64,000 nucleotides of DNA from Aquimarina sp. AU58 (GTDB lineage Bacteria; Bacteroidota; Bacteroidia; Flavobacteriales; Flavobacteriaceae): the NCBI RefSeq assembly GCF_900312745.1, contig NZ_OMPD01000008.1, forward strand, positions 1 to 64,000. The letters run 5' to 3'. This document shows, piece by piece, positions 35,691 to 45,189 of the stretch. Within the stretch, counting starts at the first letter, position 1, and each line of letters begins with the position of its first letter. The notes under the pieces are model-generated. The model was given only the letters and a program-made list of their open reading frames with translations, searched no databases and was not told where the DNA came from. Both the position numbers and the translations under genes were made by a program.

Positions 35691-36586
35691 TATATTTTTA
35701 ATTTTATTCCGCCACGAAAATAGAATGTATTTTTATCATTGATTGCTAATACATTTTCTTGATTACCATCTCGCAAACGAATTTCATTACTTAATGTATA
35801 TCCTGCATATGTGTAAAACAATAAGTGTTCCGTAAAATAATATTCATATCCCAATGCTCCCATAACATTAAACATCGATACATTTTCTATTACTTTTGTT
35901 TCTCCGTTCTCATCTACATATGCTTTGTTATTTCGCAAATTACCATAAAAACGATCGAACCCCACAAAAGCCTGGAGTGTACTTTTTTCACTAAAAAAAT
36001 ATTTAATATTTGTTTTAGGAGTCCCAATAGCATACGACCAACTTTGATGAAATCTTTTATAATAATTAATGATAGGAAGTGGGAAATTAAGACTAGCGGG
36101 ATTAGTATACTGCACTCCTACAATTAAACGAGCCGTTTTTGGTTCTTGTACATTTTTATACGTCTTTACAAAATACAAAGACCCTCTATATCTAAAATCA
36201 TCTCTTTCTACACCAGACCCTTCAAAATTAGATGAAATTCCAACTCCGAATTTAGTACCAAACCTCCAATTATTTTTCATCTTAAATGTATACCCCAACT
36301 CTATAGCTGCAGTATGAAAACTATTTAAGTCTCCCTGATCATCAAACCCTAACTCGTCATCTATCTCTATGTTATTAAATCTATATTGTGCACCGATTAC
36401 CAGGTAAGTTCCTTTATCATCCATTTTAATAGGATAATTAGCCGAAATTCTAAACCGACTATAAACATTATCACTATCGGCTTGTGGGATATATGTATAT
36501 TCGATTCTTGCTAAATCAGTACTTTGACAACGTATACCGTTTAAGCTATAAAGTAGTATGCATATAAAAATCAGGCTCTTTCTCAT
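35690..36586 (-). CDS. DUF6268-type outer-membrane beta-barrel protein
   Basis: 298 residues with a signal peptide (MRKSLIFICILLYSLNGIRCQ). The rest is a series of amphipathic beta-strands with NYPIK, GAQYRF, KFGVGIS, VGVQYT and GALGYEYYF, and ends in FRGGIKLKI, which suits a barrel end. DUF6268 is the closest description I have. It is translationally coupled to the sigma-54 activator gene. Confidence 0.7.
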   Translation of the reverse strand: MRKSLIFICILLYSLNGIRCQSTDLARIEYTYIPQADSDNVYSRFRISANYPIKMDDKGTYLVIGAQYRFNNIEIDDELGFDDQGDLNSFHTAAIELGYTFKMKNNWRFGTKFGVGISSNFEGSGVERDDFRYRGSLYFVKTYKNVQEPKTARLIVGVQYTNPASLNFPLPIINYYKRFHQSWSYAIGTPKTNIKYFFSEKSTLQAFVGFDRFYGNLRNNKAYVDENGETKVIENVSMFNVMGALGYEYYFTEHLLFYTYAGYTLSNEIRLRDGNQENVLAINDKNTFYFRGGIKLKI

Positions 36587-36624
36587 TTATGGGGCGTATG
36601 TTATGCTTTTTTATCCGTTTTTTT

Positions 36625-37527
36625 TCATTCTTTTATAATGGTAACTTCACGTTGTGGGAAAGGAATATTAATCTTATGTTCTCTAAACAAACGATCTATT
36701 TCAAATCTAATCTCACTTTTAGGAACTCCCGATTGAAAACTATCATCAATAGTAAAAATTACTTTAAAATTTAATGAGCTATCTGCAAAATCTGTAAATA
36801 AAACCATTGGAGGTGGGTCTTTTAGCACATTTGAATTAGAAGATGCTGCCTTAATCAGTAATTCTTTCACCAATTGTGTGTCACTACCATAAGCAACGCC
36901 CACAGAGACAGATTCTCTGGTTACTGTCCCGTTTTGAGTCCAGTTATATAAGGACGAGGACATATATTTATGATTAGGGATAATTAAAACTTTATTATCT
37001 ATGGTTACTGCTCTAGTCGTTCTTAATTTTATTTCTTCTACTCGTCCTACTTTACCATCTAATTCTATAATATCGCCTACATGTACCGTTTGATCTATAA
37101 AAATAAATATCCCGGATAAAATATCCTGAATAAAAGTTTGCAATGCAAGACCTACACCAACTAATAATGCGGCAGAAGCAGCAAATATGGCTGTGATATT
37201 AAATCCAATACTATCTAAAGCAAAAAAGATAACAATGAGATAAATAAAGTATTTCGAAAATGAGAATACCGATTCAAACTTAAGTTTATCCTGGCTCTGC
37301 ATTTTACGGGTAAAAACCCTCTTTGTAAGTTTTAAGATAACCGAAGTAATAACAAAAACCAGTAGTACAAAAAATAATAAACCTACAGTAAGTACAAAAG
37401 GATGTTCGTCTGTTCCGAAATGAAAAATTTCATAGCTAAAAAATTCTTGCAGGGTATCCCAAATATTTTTAGGAATAACTTCTTTTACCTGCTCTTTTAC
37501 TTGTTCTGTAATTTCTTCCTGCATCAT
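36625..37527 (-). CDS. MscS-type mechanosensitive channel
   Basis: 300 residues with three membrane segments (about 43-63, 88-108 and 112-135). The pore-lining helix is AIFAASAALLVGVGLALQ, followed by the beta domain with FIDQTVHVGDIIELDG, VEEIKLRTTRAVTIDNK and IPNHKYMSSS. These are the hallmarks of the small MscS family. It releases osmolytes on hypo-osmotic shock. Starts and stops are close to the ABC permease gene (4 bases), indicating one operon. Confidence 0.93.
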   Translation of the reverse strand: MMQEEITEQVKEQVKEVIPKNIWDTLQEFFSYEIFHFGTDEHPFVLTVGLLFFVLLVFVITSVILKLTKRVFTRKMQSQDKLKFESVFSFSKYFIYLIVIFFALDSIGFNITAIFAASAALLVGVGLALQTFIQDILSGIFIFIDQTVHVGDIIELDGKVGRVEEIKLRTTRAVTIDNKVLIIPNHKYMSSSLYNWTQNGTVTRESVSVGVAYGSDTQLVKELLIKAASSNSNVLKDPPPMVLFTDFADSSLNFKVIFTIDDSFQSGVPKSEIRFEIDRLFREHKINIPFPQREVTIIKE

Positions 37528-37531
37528 AGCG

Positions 37532-38830
37532 TTAATATTTCATCCACTTAAATAACTCCTTATAGCTTGGTTTTTTACCATACATAAGTATTCCTACCCT
37601 ATATATTTTTCCTGCCAGCCATGTGATAAAGATAATACTTCCTACTAATAGAAGCATAGAAATCAATACTTCCCACCAGGGTACCCCAAAAGGTATACGC
37701 ATTAACATCACTATTGGAGAAGTTAAAGGAATCATAGAAAATATTGTAGATACTGTACCATGAGGATTTTCTATTACAGAAAAGAACCCTACATAAATCC
37801 CAAGCATTAGTGGCAAGATAATAGGTAACATAAATTGTTGCGAATCGGTTTCACTATCTACAGCTGCACCTATAGCAGCATAAATCGAACTGTACAAAAA
37901 GTATCCTCCTATAAAATAAATAAAAAAAGACAGCACTAAAGTTCCTAATGGAAGTTTCATGATATCCTGAAGTATTAGTTGTATTTCTTGCTGACTATCT
38001 CCTTGCATAGCTATCGATTGATCTATACCTACAGGTTGCGGATCTATCCCAAAAACCGAAGATACTACAGCAAGTAACACTCCGCCCAAAATCACCCAGA
38101 TGAGAAACTGAAGAATCCCTGCGAAAGAAGTTCCCAGAATTTTACCCATCATAAGCTGTAATGGTTTTACAGAAGAAATGATAATTTCTATAATTCGATT
38201 AGATTTTTCTTCAATAACAGATCGCATTACCATATTACCATAAATGATAATAAACATCATTAAGAAATACCCCGCTACACCACCAAAAATCATTTTTATA
38301 TAACTAGACATCTTTGATGTTTTCTCTCCAGAAAAGTTTTCTATTAAAATATTCACTTTGGCTTTTGAGTTCTCTATCGCATCCAGATCCAACCCTTTTT
38401 CTTCAAAATTTTGGTTGGTTAACTTATTGGCTATAATTTTTTCAATTCTATTAAGTATTGAAATGCTTGGTGCTTCATCTGCATAAAACTGTATTGATTT
38501 GGCAAGTTCACTATTAGAGTTTTTCTTTGGCACATACAATAGTCCATCAAGTTTTTTAATAACAACAGAATCTTTTGCATCGTTTAAAGTTAGATGACTA
38601 TAATCTATATAGTCAACATCACCAGAATCTTTAAAATCTGTACTAAACAATCCTGTTTCATCATAGAATGCTACTTTACGAATTTCATCATTGTTCAAAG
38701 TTGCAAGCCAGGCAATCAAAGAAATCATACCTACCATGATCAGAGGACTTAAAAAGGTCATCATTACAAAGGTCTTGTTCCGAACTCGAGCTATAAATTC
38801 TCTTTTGATAATTAATTTTAGATTACTCAT
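37532..38830 (-). CDS. ABC-2-type transporter permease (NatB-like)
   Basis: 432 residues. One N-terminal membrane segment (about 21-43) is followed by a large extracytoplasmic domain (about 45-180), then at least five more membrane segments, including SVIEEKSNRIIEIIISSVKPLQLMMGK, the typical ABC-2 motif. This organisation matches NatB-like sodium or peptide exporters. The gene overlaps the ATPase gene by 8 bases. Substrate unknown. Confidence 0.88.
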   Translation of the reverse strand: MSNLKLIIKREFIARVRNKTFVMMTFLSPLIMVGMISLIAWLATLNNDEIRKVAFYDETGLFSTDFKDSGDVDYIDYSHLTLNDAKDSVVIKKLDGLLYVPKKNSNSELAKSIQFYADEAPSISILNRIEKIIANKLTNQNFEEKGLDLDAIENSKAKVNILIENFSGEKTSKMSSYIKMIFGGVAGYFLMMFIIIYGNMVMRSVIEEKSNRIIEIIISSVKPLQLMMGKILGTSFAGILQFLIWVILGGVLLAVVSSVFGIDPQPVGIDQSIAMQGDSQQEIQLILQDIMKLPLGTLVLSFFIYFIGGYFLYSSIYAAIGAAVDSETDSQQFMLPIILPLMLGIYVGFFSVIENPHGTVSTIFSMIPLTSPIVMLMRIPFGVPWWEVLISMLLLVGSIIFITWLAGKIYRVGILMYGKKPSYKELFKWMKY

Positions 38831-39752
38831 TCTCTGTAATGGTTTTAATAAATATCTCGTTAACTCCTGGGATCACTTCATTAAATCTCATTACTTGGCC
38901 TTTATCTGATAAATACTGTAATAATTCATTCGAGGATGTATTATTATCTAAAGTTATTTTCATTTTCAATTGATCATCAATTGTTTTAAAATCTGCAGGG
39001 GTTACATCAAATTTGCCTTGCAATGTGGTATATAAATCGGTGTTATTTTCGGTTAAAACACCTACTTCAAATGTATTAGACTTATAGGCTCTCTTTATAT
39101 CGGTTACCTTGCCTTCTAATATTTTTTTAGACTTATTTATTAGGGCAATATGATCACATAATTCTTCTACACTTTCCATTCGGTGAGTAGAAAATATGAC
39201 TGTTGCTCCTTCATCCCGTAGTTGTAGAATTTCATCTTTAATAACATTAGCATTTATAGGATCAAAACCGCTAAAGGGTTCATCAAAAATTAGCAATTTA
39301 GGTTTATGAAGTACAGTAACAATAAACTGTACCTTTTGTGCCATTCCTTTAGAGAGCTCTTGTATTTTTTTGTTCCACCAATGCGAAATATCAAATTTAT
39401 CAAACCAATATGTCAAACGTTCTTTGGCTTCGGTTTTACTAAGCCCTTTAAGTTGAGCTAAATACAATGCTTGCTCACCTACTTTCATAGATTTATACAA
39501 GCCTCTTTCTTCTGGCAGATAACCAATATCTCTAATATGCTGTGGTTTTAACAGTTCATTATCCAGATATACACTTCCTTTATCAGGCAAAGTGATTTGA
39601 TTAATGATTCTAATTAGTGTGGTTTTGCCAGCTCCATTAGGTCCAAGTAATCCAAATATACTTCCTTTAGGTACCTGGATTGATACATCTTGCAATGCAG
39701 TAAAGTTTCCAAATTGTTTAGTGGCTTGTTGTACCTCTAAAAGATTAGCCAT
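38823..39752 (-). CDS. ABC transporter ATP-binding protein (NatA-like)
   Basis: 309 residues. Walker A is GPNGAGKTT (about 38-46), Q-loop near YLPEERGLYKSM, signature ELSKGMAQKVQ, Walker B LLIFDEPFSGFDP and H-loop STHRMES. The C-terminal 80 residues form the extra domain of the NatA/DrrA group. It powers the exporter encoded by the overlapping permease gene. Confidence 0.93.
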   Translation of the reverse strand: MANLLEVQQATKQFGNFTALQDVSIQVPKGSIFGLLGPNGAGKTTLIRIINQITLPDKGSVYLDNELLKPQHIRDIGYLPEERGLYKSMKVGEQALYLAQLKGLSKTEAKERLTYWFDKFDISHWWNKKIQELSKGMAQKVQFIVTVLHKPKLLIFDEPFSGFDPINANVIKDEILQLRDEGATVIFSTHRMESVEELCDHIALINKSKKILEGKVTDIKRAYKSNTFEVGVLTENNTDLYTTLQGKFDVTPADFKTIDDQLKMKITLDNNTSSNELLQYLSDKGQVMRFNEVIPGVNEIFIKTITENE

Positions 39753-40071
39753 AGATAGTAAAATATGATTGTAGTTTAATATGAAACCCGAATGATACGA
39801 AAACTTAAAAACTTATGCTAATTATGTTAATGATTAATCAGATAAAATAGCAATAAATTTGGTCTCTTTTTTTTAGCCTGAATTATGCAAGTACATAATT
39901 CTAAAAACAAAACCCACCCTGAATACAAGTATTAAGGATGGGAAAAAAATTGCTATGAAAAAGAAAAATTATCACTAAATGCGCTAGTGATGTCTCAAAT
40001 ATACGAATTTTTCTTAATCAAACGTTAATAGAATTATAATGATCCAAAGTAGGTCGAATCACATAATTTTA
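39753..40071. other. intergenic region, 319 bases
   Basis: Between dnaJ (ending at 40072) and the ABC ATPase gene. It contains a terminator-like hairpin for the dnaJ operon at 39900-39942. Otherwise AT-rich, with no gene recognised. Confidence 0.4.
39900..39942 (-). terminator. intrinsic terminator of the grpE-dnaJ operon
   Basis: Arms at 39930-39942 and 39913-39925 pair over 13 bases with one G-U pair and one mismatch on the minus strand, loop of four, followed by TTTTGTTTTT (39912-39903). It lies about 130 bases after the dnaJ stop. Confidence 0.65.
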
Positions 40072-41181
40072 TTAAGAAAACATATCTTTTACTTTTTCAA
40101 AAAATGACTTATCCCCACTATCGGGGCTAGGTCTAAAATGATCATCTTTAGCCATTTTTTCAAAAAATTCTCGTTGTTCTTTGCTCAGGGCTTTTGGTGT
40201 CCATACATTAACATGTACCAAAAGATCTCCTTTTCCGTAACCATTAAGACTTGGAATTCCTTTTCCTCTCAACCGCAAAATCTTACCGCTTTGCACTCCG
40301 TCTTCTATCTTAATTCTCACTTTACCGGATACGGTATCAATTTCTCTGGATGCTCCTAAAACAGCTTCAGAAAAACTAATGTATAAATCATAGTGTAAAT
40401 TATTTCCTTCTCTCTGTAATTCGGGATGTTCCTGCTCTTCTATAGCGACCAAAAGATCTCCTGCGATTCCATTACCAGAAGCTTCATTACCTTTTCCTGC
40501 AACTTTAAGCTGCATCCCATCTTCTACTCCTGCGGGTATTTTTATGCTTACTGTTTCTTCTATAGCTTTTAAACCTTGAGCATCTGCATCGGCAGGCCTA
40601 TGATCTATTGTCTGACCAGCTCCTCCACAGGCAGGGCACGGAGAAGACGTTTGCATTCTCCCTAATATAGTATTAGTAATTCTGGTTACTTGTCCTGCTC
40701 CATTACATGTACTACATGTCTTATAGGTGGTACCTGGTGCTTGAATTTTTCGTTTTACCTTAATCTTCTTTTCAACACCATTTGCGATTTCCTCTAATGT
40801 AAGTCTAACACGAATACGAAGGTTACTTCCTTTAGCTCTGCGTTGTCTTCCGCCTCCACCGCCAAAACCGCTAAAGCCACCAAATCCACCGCCAAAAATA
40901 TCACCAAACTGACTAAATATGTCATCCATATTCATTCCGCCACCACCAAAGCCACCGCCTTCAAAAGCCTGGTGCCCATACTGATCATAACGTGCCTTTT
41001 TATCAGGATCACTCAAAATTTCATAGGCCTCTGCAGCCTTTTTAAACTTTTCTTCGGCAGTCTTATCCCCCGGGTTTTTATCGGGGTGGTATTCTATAGC
41101 TTTCTTACGATACGCTTTTTTTATTTCAGCTCCTGTAGCATTTTTGCTAACACCTAATATGTCATAAAAATCTTCCTTCAT
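40072..41181 (-). CDS. dnaJ: DnaJ (Hsp40) co-chaperone
   Basis: 369 residues. The J domain has H32-P33-D34; a Gly/Phe-rich linker follows (72-112); the substrate-binding domain starts near 118. The zinc-binding region retains only two CxxCxGxG motifs, C156-C159 (CSTCNGAG) and C182-C185 (CPACGGAG), where most DnaJ proteins have four. DnaJ delivers clients to DnaK and stimulates its ATPase. It follows grpE by six bases. I recall the reduced zinc finger as a flavobacterial trait, not a defect of this copy. Confidence 0.95.
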   Translation of the reverse strand: MKEDFYDILGVSKNATGAEIKKAYRKKAIEYHPDKNPGDKTAEEKFKKAAEAYEILSDPDKKARYDQYGHQAFEGGGFGGGGMNMDDIFSQFGDIFGGGFGGFSGFGGGGGRQRRAKGSNLRIRVRLTLEEIANGVEKKIKVKRKIQAPGTTYKTCSTCNGAGQVTRITNTILGRMQTSSPCPACGGAGQTIDHRPADADAQGLKAIEETVSIKIPAGVEDGMQLKVAGKGNEASGNGIAGDLLVAIEEQEHPELQREGNNLHYDLYISFSEAVLGASREIDTVSGKVRIKIEDGVQSGKILRLRGKGIPSLNGYGKGDLLVHVNVWTPKALSKEQREFFEKMAKDDHFRPSPDSGDKSFFEKVKDMFS

Positions 41182-41187
41182 AATTTC

Positions 41188-41733
41188 TTATTGACCAGTC
41201 ACAACTTTTGGAAAACGAATCACTTTCTCTCCCAACTTATATCCTTTTTCTATAACGTCTACAATCTTTCCTTTTAGATCATCATTTGGAGCAGGTATTT
41301 GGGTAATTGCCTCATGATCATCAGCATTAAAAACATCTCCCGCAGATACTTCTACTTCAGATAAACCTTTACTTTTTAAAGTTTCCTTCAGTTTGTTATG
41401 GATTAGCTCTACGCCTTCAATAAGCGCTGTATCTTCTGATTTCTCAATTTCTTTCAATGCACGATCAAAATCATCTAATACAGGTAACATCGACTGTATA
41501 ACATCCTGACTTGCAGTTTTAAACAATTCTAAACGCTCTTTAGAGGTTCTTTTTTTATAATTTTCAAACTCGGCAAAAAGTCTTAAAAACTTATCTTTTT
41601 CCTTTTCAAGTTCTTCTTTTAGCAGTGTTTCTGCATCTACTACCTCTTCTTTCTCTGTCTCTTCAACAGGAGCATCAAGTACTTCTTCTACTTGATCTTT
41701 TACATCTTCAGTGTTTTTATTTTTCTTACTCAT
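41188..41733 (-). CDS. grpE: GrpE nucleotide exchange factor
   Basis: 181 residues. An acidic, low-complexity N-terminus (to about 45) precedes the long coiled coil (FAEFENYKKRTSKERLE) and the C-terminal beta domain (SVSAGDVFNADDHEAI-like, ending in GYKLGEKVIRFPKVVV-like). GrpE releases ADP from DnaK. First gene of the grpE-dnaJ operon. Confidence 0.95.
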   Translation of the reverse strand: MSKKNKNTEDVKDQVEEVLDAPVEETEKEEVVDAETLLKEELEKEKDKFLRLFAEFENYKKRTSKERLELFKTASQDVIQSMLPVLDDFDRALKEIEKSEDTALIEGVELIHNKLKETLKSKGLSEVEVSAGDVFNADDHEAITQIPAPNDDLKGKIVDVIEKGYKLGEKVIRFPKVVTGQ

Positions 41734-41771
41734 GTAACTCGTACCTTTTATACGTTTTCATTTTGAATCAG

Positions 41772-41810
41772 CAAAAGTACTGCCATTTTTGAATTAATGT
41801 CATAATGTCA
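41772..41810 (-). promoter_or_regulatory. grpE promoter with tandem TGACATTA repeats
   Basis: On the minus strand two directly adjacent copies of TGACATTA (41810-41803 and 41802-41795) cover the -33 region. They are followed by TACTTTTG (41779-41772), an exact TANNTTTG -7 box, with 15 bases between the repeats and the box. The repeat could be a heat-shock control site. Confidence 0.5.
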
Positions 41811-41892
41811 CAGGATTTTTTAGTATATATTTAAGAGTATTCCTTCTATAAAAAAATAATTTTGACATCATTTTTAACTAAAACTAATATTT

Positions 41893-42564
41893 ATGAAAAT
41901 TAAATTTGTTAGCACACTTGTTATTACTGTGCTTCTAGTAACTGCTTATTCTTGTAAAGGAGAAAAACAAAACGAAACAAAAGCTAATACTCCAGAGGAG
42001 GTAAAAGAAGCTCCGGTAGAAGCTATCACGTATAATGTAGATGTTGCATCAAGCGCTATAGACTGGGTTGGATCTAAGCCTTTAGAAAAACATACAGGAA
42101 CCTTAAAGCTAGCTAGTGGTACACTTGAAACTAAAGAAGGAGTAATCACGAGTGGATCTTTTACCATTGATATGACCTCTATAAATGTTACTGATCTTGA
42201 AGGAGATGATAAAGCCTATCTTGAAGGACACCTTAAAGGAGAAGGAGAAGGAAAAGAAGATCATTTCTTTAATGTTGCCAAATTTCCGAAAGCTGTTTTT
42301 GAAGTAACCGGAATTACAGAAAAAGAAGGAAAAACTTTTATTGATGGAAATTTAACTATAAAAGGTACTAAGAAAAATATCTCATTTCCTGCCACAACTT
42401 CTGTTGAAGGTGATGTAATAACATTAAATACTGAAGTGTTTACTATTAATCGTACAGAATGGGGCGTAAATTATGGATCTAAATCGGTTTTTGAGAACCT
42501 GGGAGATAAATTCATTAATGATGATATCGAAATAAAGATTAGCCTTAAAGCTAATAAAGCTTAA
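41893..42564 (+). CDS. YceI-family lipoprotein
   Basis: 223 residues with a lipoprotein signal peptide (lipobox TAYSCKG, cysteine near residue 21). The YceI domain has DVASSAIDWVGSKPLEKHTGTL, DMTSINVTD, a buried central stretch AKFPKAVFEVTGI and NLTIKGTKKNISFPA. YceI proteins bind isoprenoid-like lipids in a barrel. It is probably anchored in the outer or inner membrane; ligand not known. Confidence 0.93.
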   Translation: MKIKFVSTLVITVLLVTAYSCKGEKQNETKANTPEEVKEAPVEAITYNVDVASSAIDWVGSKPLEKHTGTLKLASGTLETKEGVITSGSFTIDMTSINVTDLEGDDKAYLEGHLKGEGEGKEDHFFNVAKFPKAVFEVTGITEKEGKTFIDGNLTIKGTKKNISFPATTSVEGDVITLNTEVFTINRTEWGVNYGSKSVFENLGDKFINDDIEIKISLKANKA

Positions 42565-42589
42565 TCCCGTTTTCTTTATAAAGACTATA

Positions 42590-42619
42590 ACCGGTACTCA
42601 TAAGAGTATCGGTTTTTTT
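42590..42619 (+). terminator. intrinsic terminator of the YceI gene
   Basis: ACCGGTACTC (42590-42599) pairs with GAGTATCGGT (42604-42613), one G-U pair, loop of four, followed by a T run to 42619. It overlaps the stop of the convergent gene. Confidence 0.8.
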
Positions 42620-43535
42620 ATCTAGCCTCTTTATCAATAAGCACATCTACTGCTGAAGCTATATTATCAAAATTAAAATCAAATCCTGTAGTAGAAATCT
42701 TACTACTACTAACCCGCTGACTAGAAAACAAAAGGCTATGCATTTCTCCAAGAAACAATTTCATTGTTAGTCTTGGTACATTAGGCAAAATTATTTTTTT
42801 ATTTAATTTCTCTGCTATAGTATTCATTAGTTTTTTGTTAGAAACAGGATTAGGGGCCACTGCATTAAAAACTCCTGTTAACTCTTCTTCTATAACAAAC
42901 ATAAACATGCGGGCCAGATCATTAACATGAATCCAGCTTTGCCATTGTTTACCATTTCCAAAGAAAGCTCCCATTCCAAATCGAATAGGTTTTGTCATTT
43001 TAGGAAAAGCTCCTCCTTTCTCAGACAAAACCAATCCAATACGAAGTAAACTAACTTCGACATCTAACGTCTTAAACTGCAAGACAGCATTCTCCCATTG
43101 GGTAACTACTTCTCCTAAAAATCCAGTGTCACGCTCTGGAGTATCTTCTGTATAATAATTCTGAAAAGAATCTGGATATATACCAATAGCACTTGCAGAA
43201 ACAATATGCCTAACCGAATGTTTGATGTTTTTTAATGATTCTAAAATAAGAGAAGCTGTATGTGTTCTGCTTTCTAATATTTCTTTTTTATAAGAAGATG
43301 TCCACCGTTTTGCTACCGTTGCCCCAACTAGATTAACAATCACTTCGACATTATGAAAACAAGCGGTATCGATTTCCCCTTTTTTTGGATCCCAAAAGTA
43401 ACCTGTATAGTTCGTTTTAGAACTTAGTTTATCTTTACTAGTGGTGAGGTAGTTTACTTCGATTCCAGATAGATGGCACAGATTAACTATTTCCTGACCT
43501 ACCAAACCTGTCGCACCAGTAATTAAAACTTTCAC
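42618..43535 (-). CDS. TIGR01777-family NAD-binding epimerase
   Basis: 305 residues of the SDR39U1/YfcH branch. The N-terminal GATGLVGQEIV is the Rossmann motif. The region YKKEILESRTHTASLI and SASAIGIYP are diagnostic, and the C-terminal DUF1731-like end is visible (SSKISTTGFDFNF). The substrate is not known. It stands alone on the minus strand. Confidence 0.88.
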   Translation of the reverse strand: MKVLITGATGLVGQEIVNLCHLSGIEVNYLTTSKDKLSSKTNYTGYFWDPKKGEIDTACFHNVEVIVNLVGATVAKRWTSSYKKEILESRTHTASLILESLKNIKHSVRHIVSASAIGIYPDSFQNYYTEDTPERDTGFLGEVVTQWENAVLQFKTLDVEVSLLRIGLVLSEKGGAFPKMTKPIRFGMGAFFGNGKQWQSWIHVNDLARMFMFVIEEELTGVFNAVAPNPVSNKKLMNTIAEKLNKKIILPNVPRLTMKLFLGEMHSLLFSSQRVSSSKISTTGFDFNFDNIASAVDVLIDKEAR

Positions 43536-43667
43536 ATGTTTAAATTTTAGTGATTATTGGATGATTAATTTACTGCAAAATACTACCGACTTACAATAAA
43601 ACCTATCTCTTTATTATAGCTTTAACATACGTTTAGTATTCTTCTAACTTCCTAATAAATAGTATAT

Positions 43668-44360
43668 TTATGATTCTACTTTTGTAGCTCTAAGCATTTC
43701 TCGTTTTCCTGGTGGCCCGGGAAGTCTTTCTACCGCAAAACCTACCTCTTGCATTGCACGTCTTACACTACCTTTTGCCGAATAAGTAACCAAAACTCCT
43801 CTTGAGCGAAGTGCTTCATACATCTTCTTAAAAATCTCTATTGTCCAAAGTTCGGGTTGTACCCTAGCTCCAAAAGCATCAAAATAGATTAAATCAAAAC
43901 TGTTTTTATCTATTATATCTGCAAAAAACTGCTTACGCTTAACGAGTTTAAAGTTCGAAGTGATGTCTACTGGTAATTCCCATAATGATTGGTGCATTAT
44001 ATCAAAAACCTGTTGTTTTTCTTTTACAGCAAGTACTTCGGGATAATTCATGAGTTTGGCCTCGGGTAGTGCTACTGGATATCCTTCTACTCCAACATAA
44101 TAAATTGGTAGATTAATTTTTTCTGCTTCAAGAAATGTTATAAAGGCATTTAGACCTGTTCCAAAACCTATCTCTATAATATCCAGCGAACCCGGCTTAT
44201 TTTTACTCAGAATATGATCGAATCCACTTTTAACAAACACATGCTTTGCTTCATTAATTGCACCATGTTTAGAATGGTAATGCTCATTCAATTCTGGCAA
44301 ATGAATGGTTTTTGAACCATCGGCAGTCGTAATAATTTCACGTTGTATCTCTTCTTGCAT
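43668..44360 (-). CDS. mnmD: tRNA 5-methylaminomethyl-2-thiouridine methyltransferase
   Basis: 230 residues with a SAM-binding domain: IIEIGFGTGLNAF, and the DUF752 stretch FDLIYFDAFGARVQPELWT followed by YSAKGSVRRAMQEVGF and RLPGPPGKREML. This is the methyltransferase half of MnmC without the FAD oxidase half, as in the MnmD proteins. It completes mnm5s2U at tRNA position 34. It overlaps the DUF4920 gene by one base. Confidence 0.88.
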   Translation of the reverse strand: MQEEIQREIITTADGSKTIHLPELNEHYHSKHGAINEAKHVFVKSGFDHILSKNKPGSLDIIEIGFGTGLNAFITFLEAEKINLPIYYVGVEGYPVALPEAKLMNYPEVLAVKEKQQVFDIMHQSLWELPVDITSNFKLVKRKQFFADIIDKNSFDLIYFDAFGARVQPELWTIEIFKKMYEALRSRGVLVTYSAKGSVRRAMQEVGFAVERLPGPPGKREMLRATKVES

Positions 44361-44866
44361 TATTCTTGTATCAAAACACCTTCTGCTACAAAAGAATACG
44401 TTTTCTTAGGAGTTGTAATACTGGCAATTTCTTCTTCGGTTTTTCCTGCATCACTGGCAAAATGGCGTTGTTCGTCTACAGACATCTCAGTCACAAATGC
44501 TTTACCTTGAACAATGATAGTATCATTTTCTATGTCCTTTGGCACAAAAAAGCCATAATCTTTAAACTTTACCATAGTTTCTTTATCTCCATCCAAAGCT
44601 ACTTTCACCCAACAACCTTTAGCCTTACAAACAGCATTTACCGTACTCGAAAAAGCAACTGCTACGGTATCTCCTTCTTTTAAATTTTTATACTTTTCTG
44701 CTATTGCATCTCTATTATAAATATGATCTGAAGATACTTTATCACCAAAACTTTTATAATTTTCACTTGAAATATCCTTAACAGAAAAAAAGTTTTCTGT
44801 CTTAGTCGATGAATTACAACCTATTAGTACTAACAATCCTACAAAAAACAGTGCATTTTTTTTCAT
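44360..44866 (-). CDS. DUF4920-type lipoprotein
   Basis: 168 residues from ATG 44866 (MKKNALFFVG), giving a lipoprotein signal with lipobox VLIGCN (C near residue 17); a start at 44905 would bury this signal. The mature part has GDTVAVAFSSTVNAVCKAKGCWVKV, including the CKAKGCW motif of DUF4920, and ends with VAEGVLIQE. The two conserved cysteines suggest a metal or redox site. Function unknown. Confidence 0.85.
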   Translation of the reverse strand: MKKNALFFVGLLVLIGCNSSTKTENFFSVKDISSENYKSFGDKVSSDHIYNRDAIAEKYKNLKEGDTVAVAFSSTVNAVCKAKGCWVKVALDGDKETMVKFKDYGFFVPKDIENDTIIVQGKAFVTEMSVDEQRHFASDAGKTEEEIASITTPKKTYSFVAEGVLIQE

Positions 44867-45189
44867 AATCCTTATATTATCTATATGTTTTACAAAATTA
44901 AACATTTTTAAAATTCTTATTTTATAAGAAAAGGGTATTTTTGTAGTGAATTAAAAGGATGTTAGTATTCCTTTGGTTTTGAGACAAAGAATATGATAAT
45001 GAGCTGTAAAAAAGCCTACTGCTATCATTAACTTTTAAAAGATAAACCAAATAAAACGAGCATTAAGAAATTTAGATATCCTCTTCTTCAAAGTAATTAT
45101 TTAAATCTCTTACCATAGCATGTAGTGATTACGCTCATTCTTAACTTTTTAATCAATGTAATGTAAAATAATTAAAACGACTGAAACAA
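44867..45189. other. divergent intergenic region, about 320 bases
   Basis: Holds promoters for the DUF4920-mnmD pair and for ilvE. No riboswitch, leader peptide or hairpin with a T run was recognised. Confidence 0.4.
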
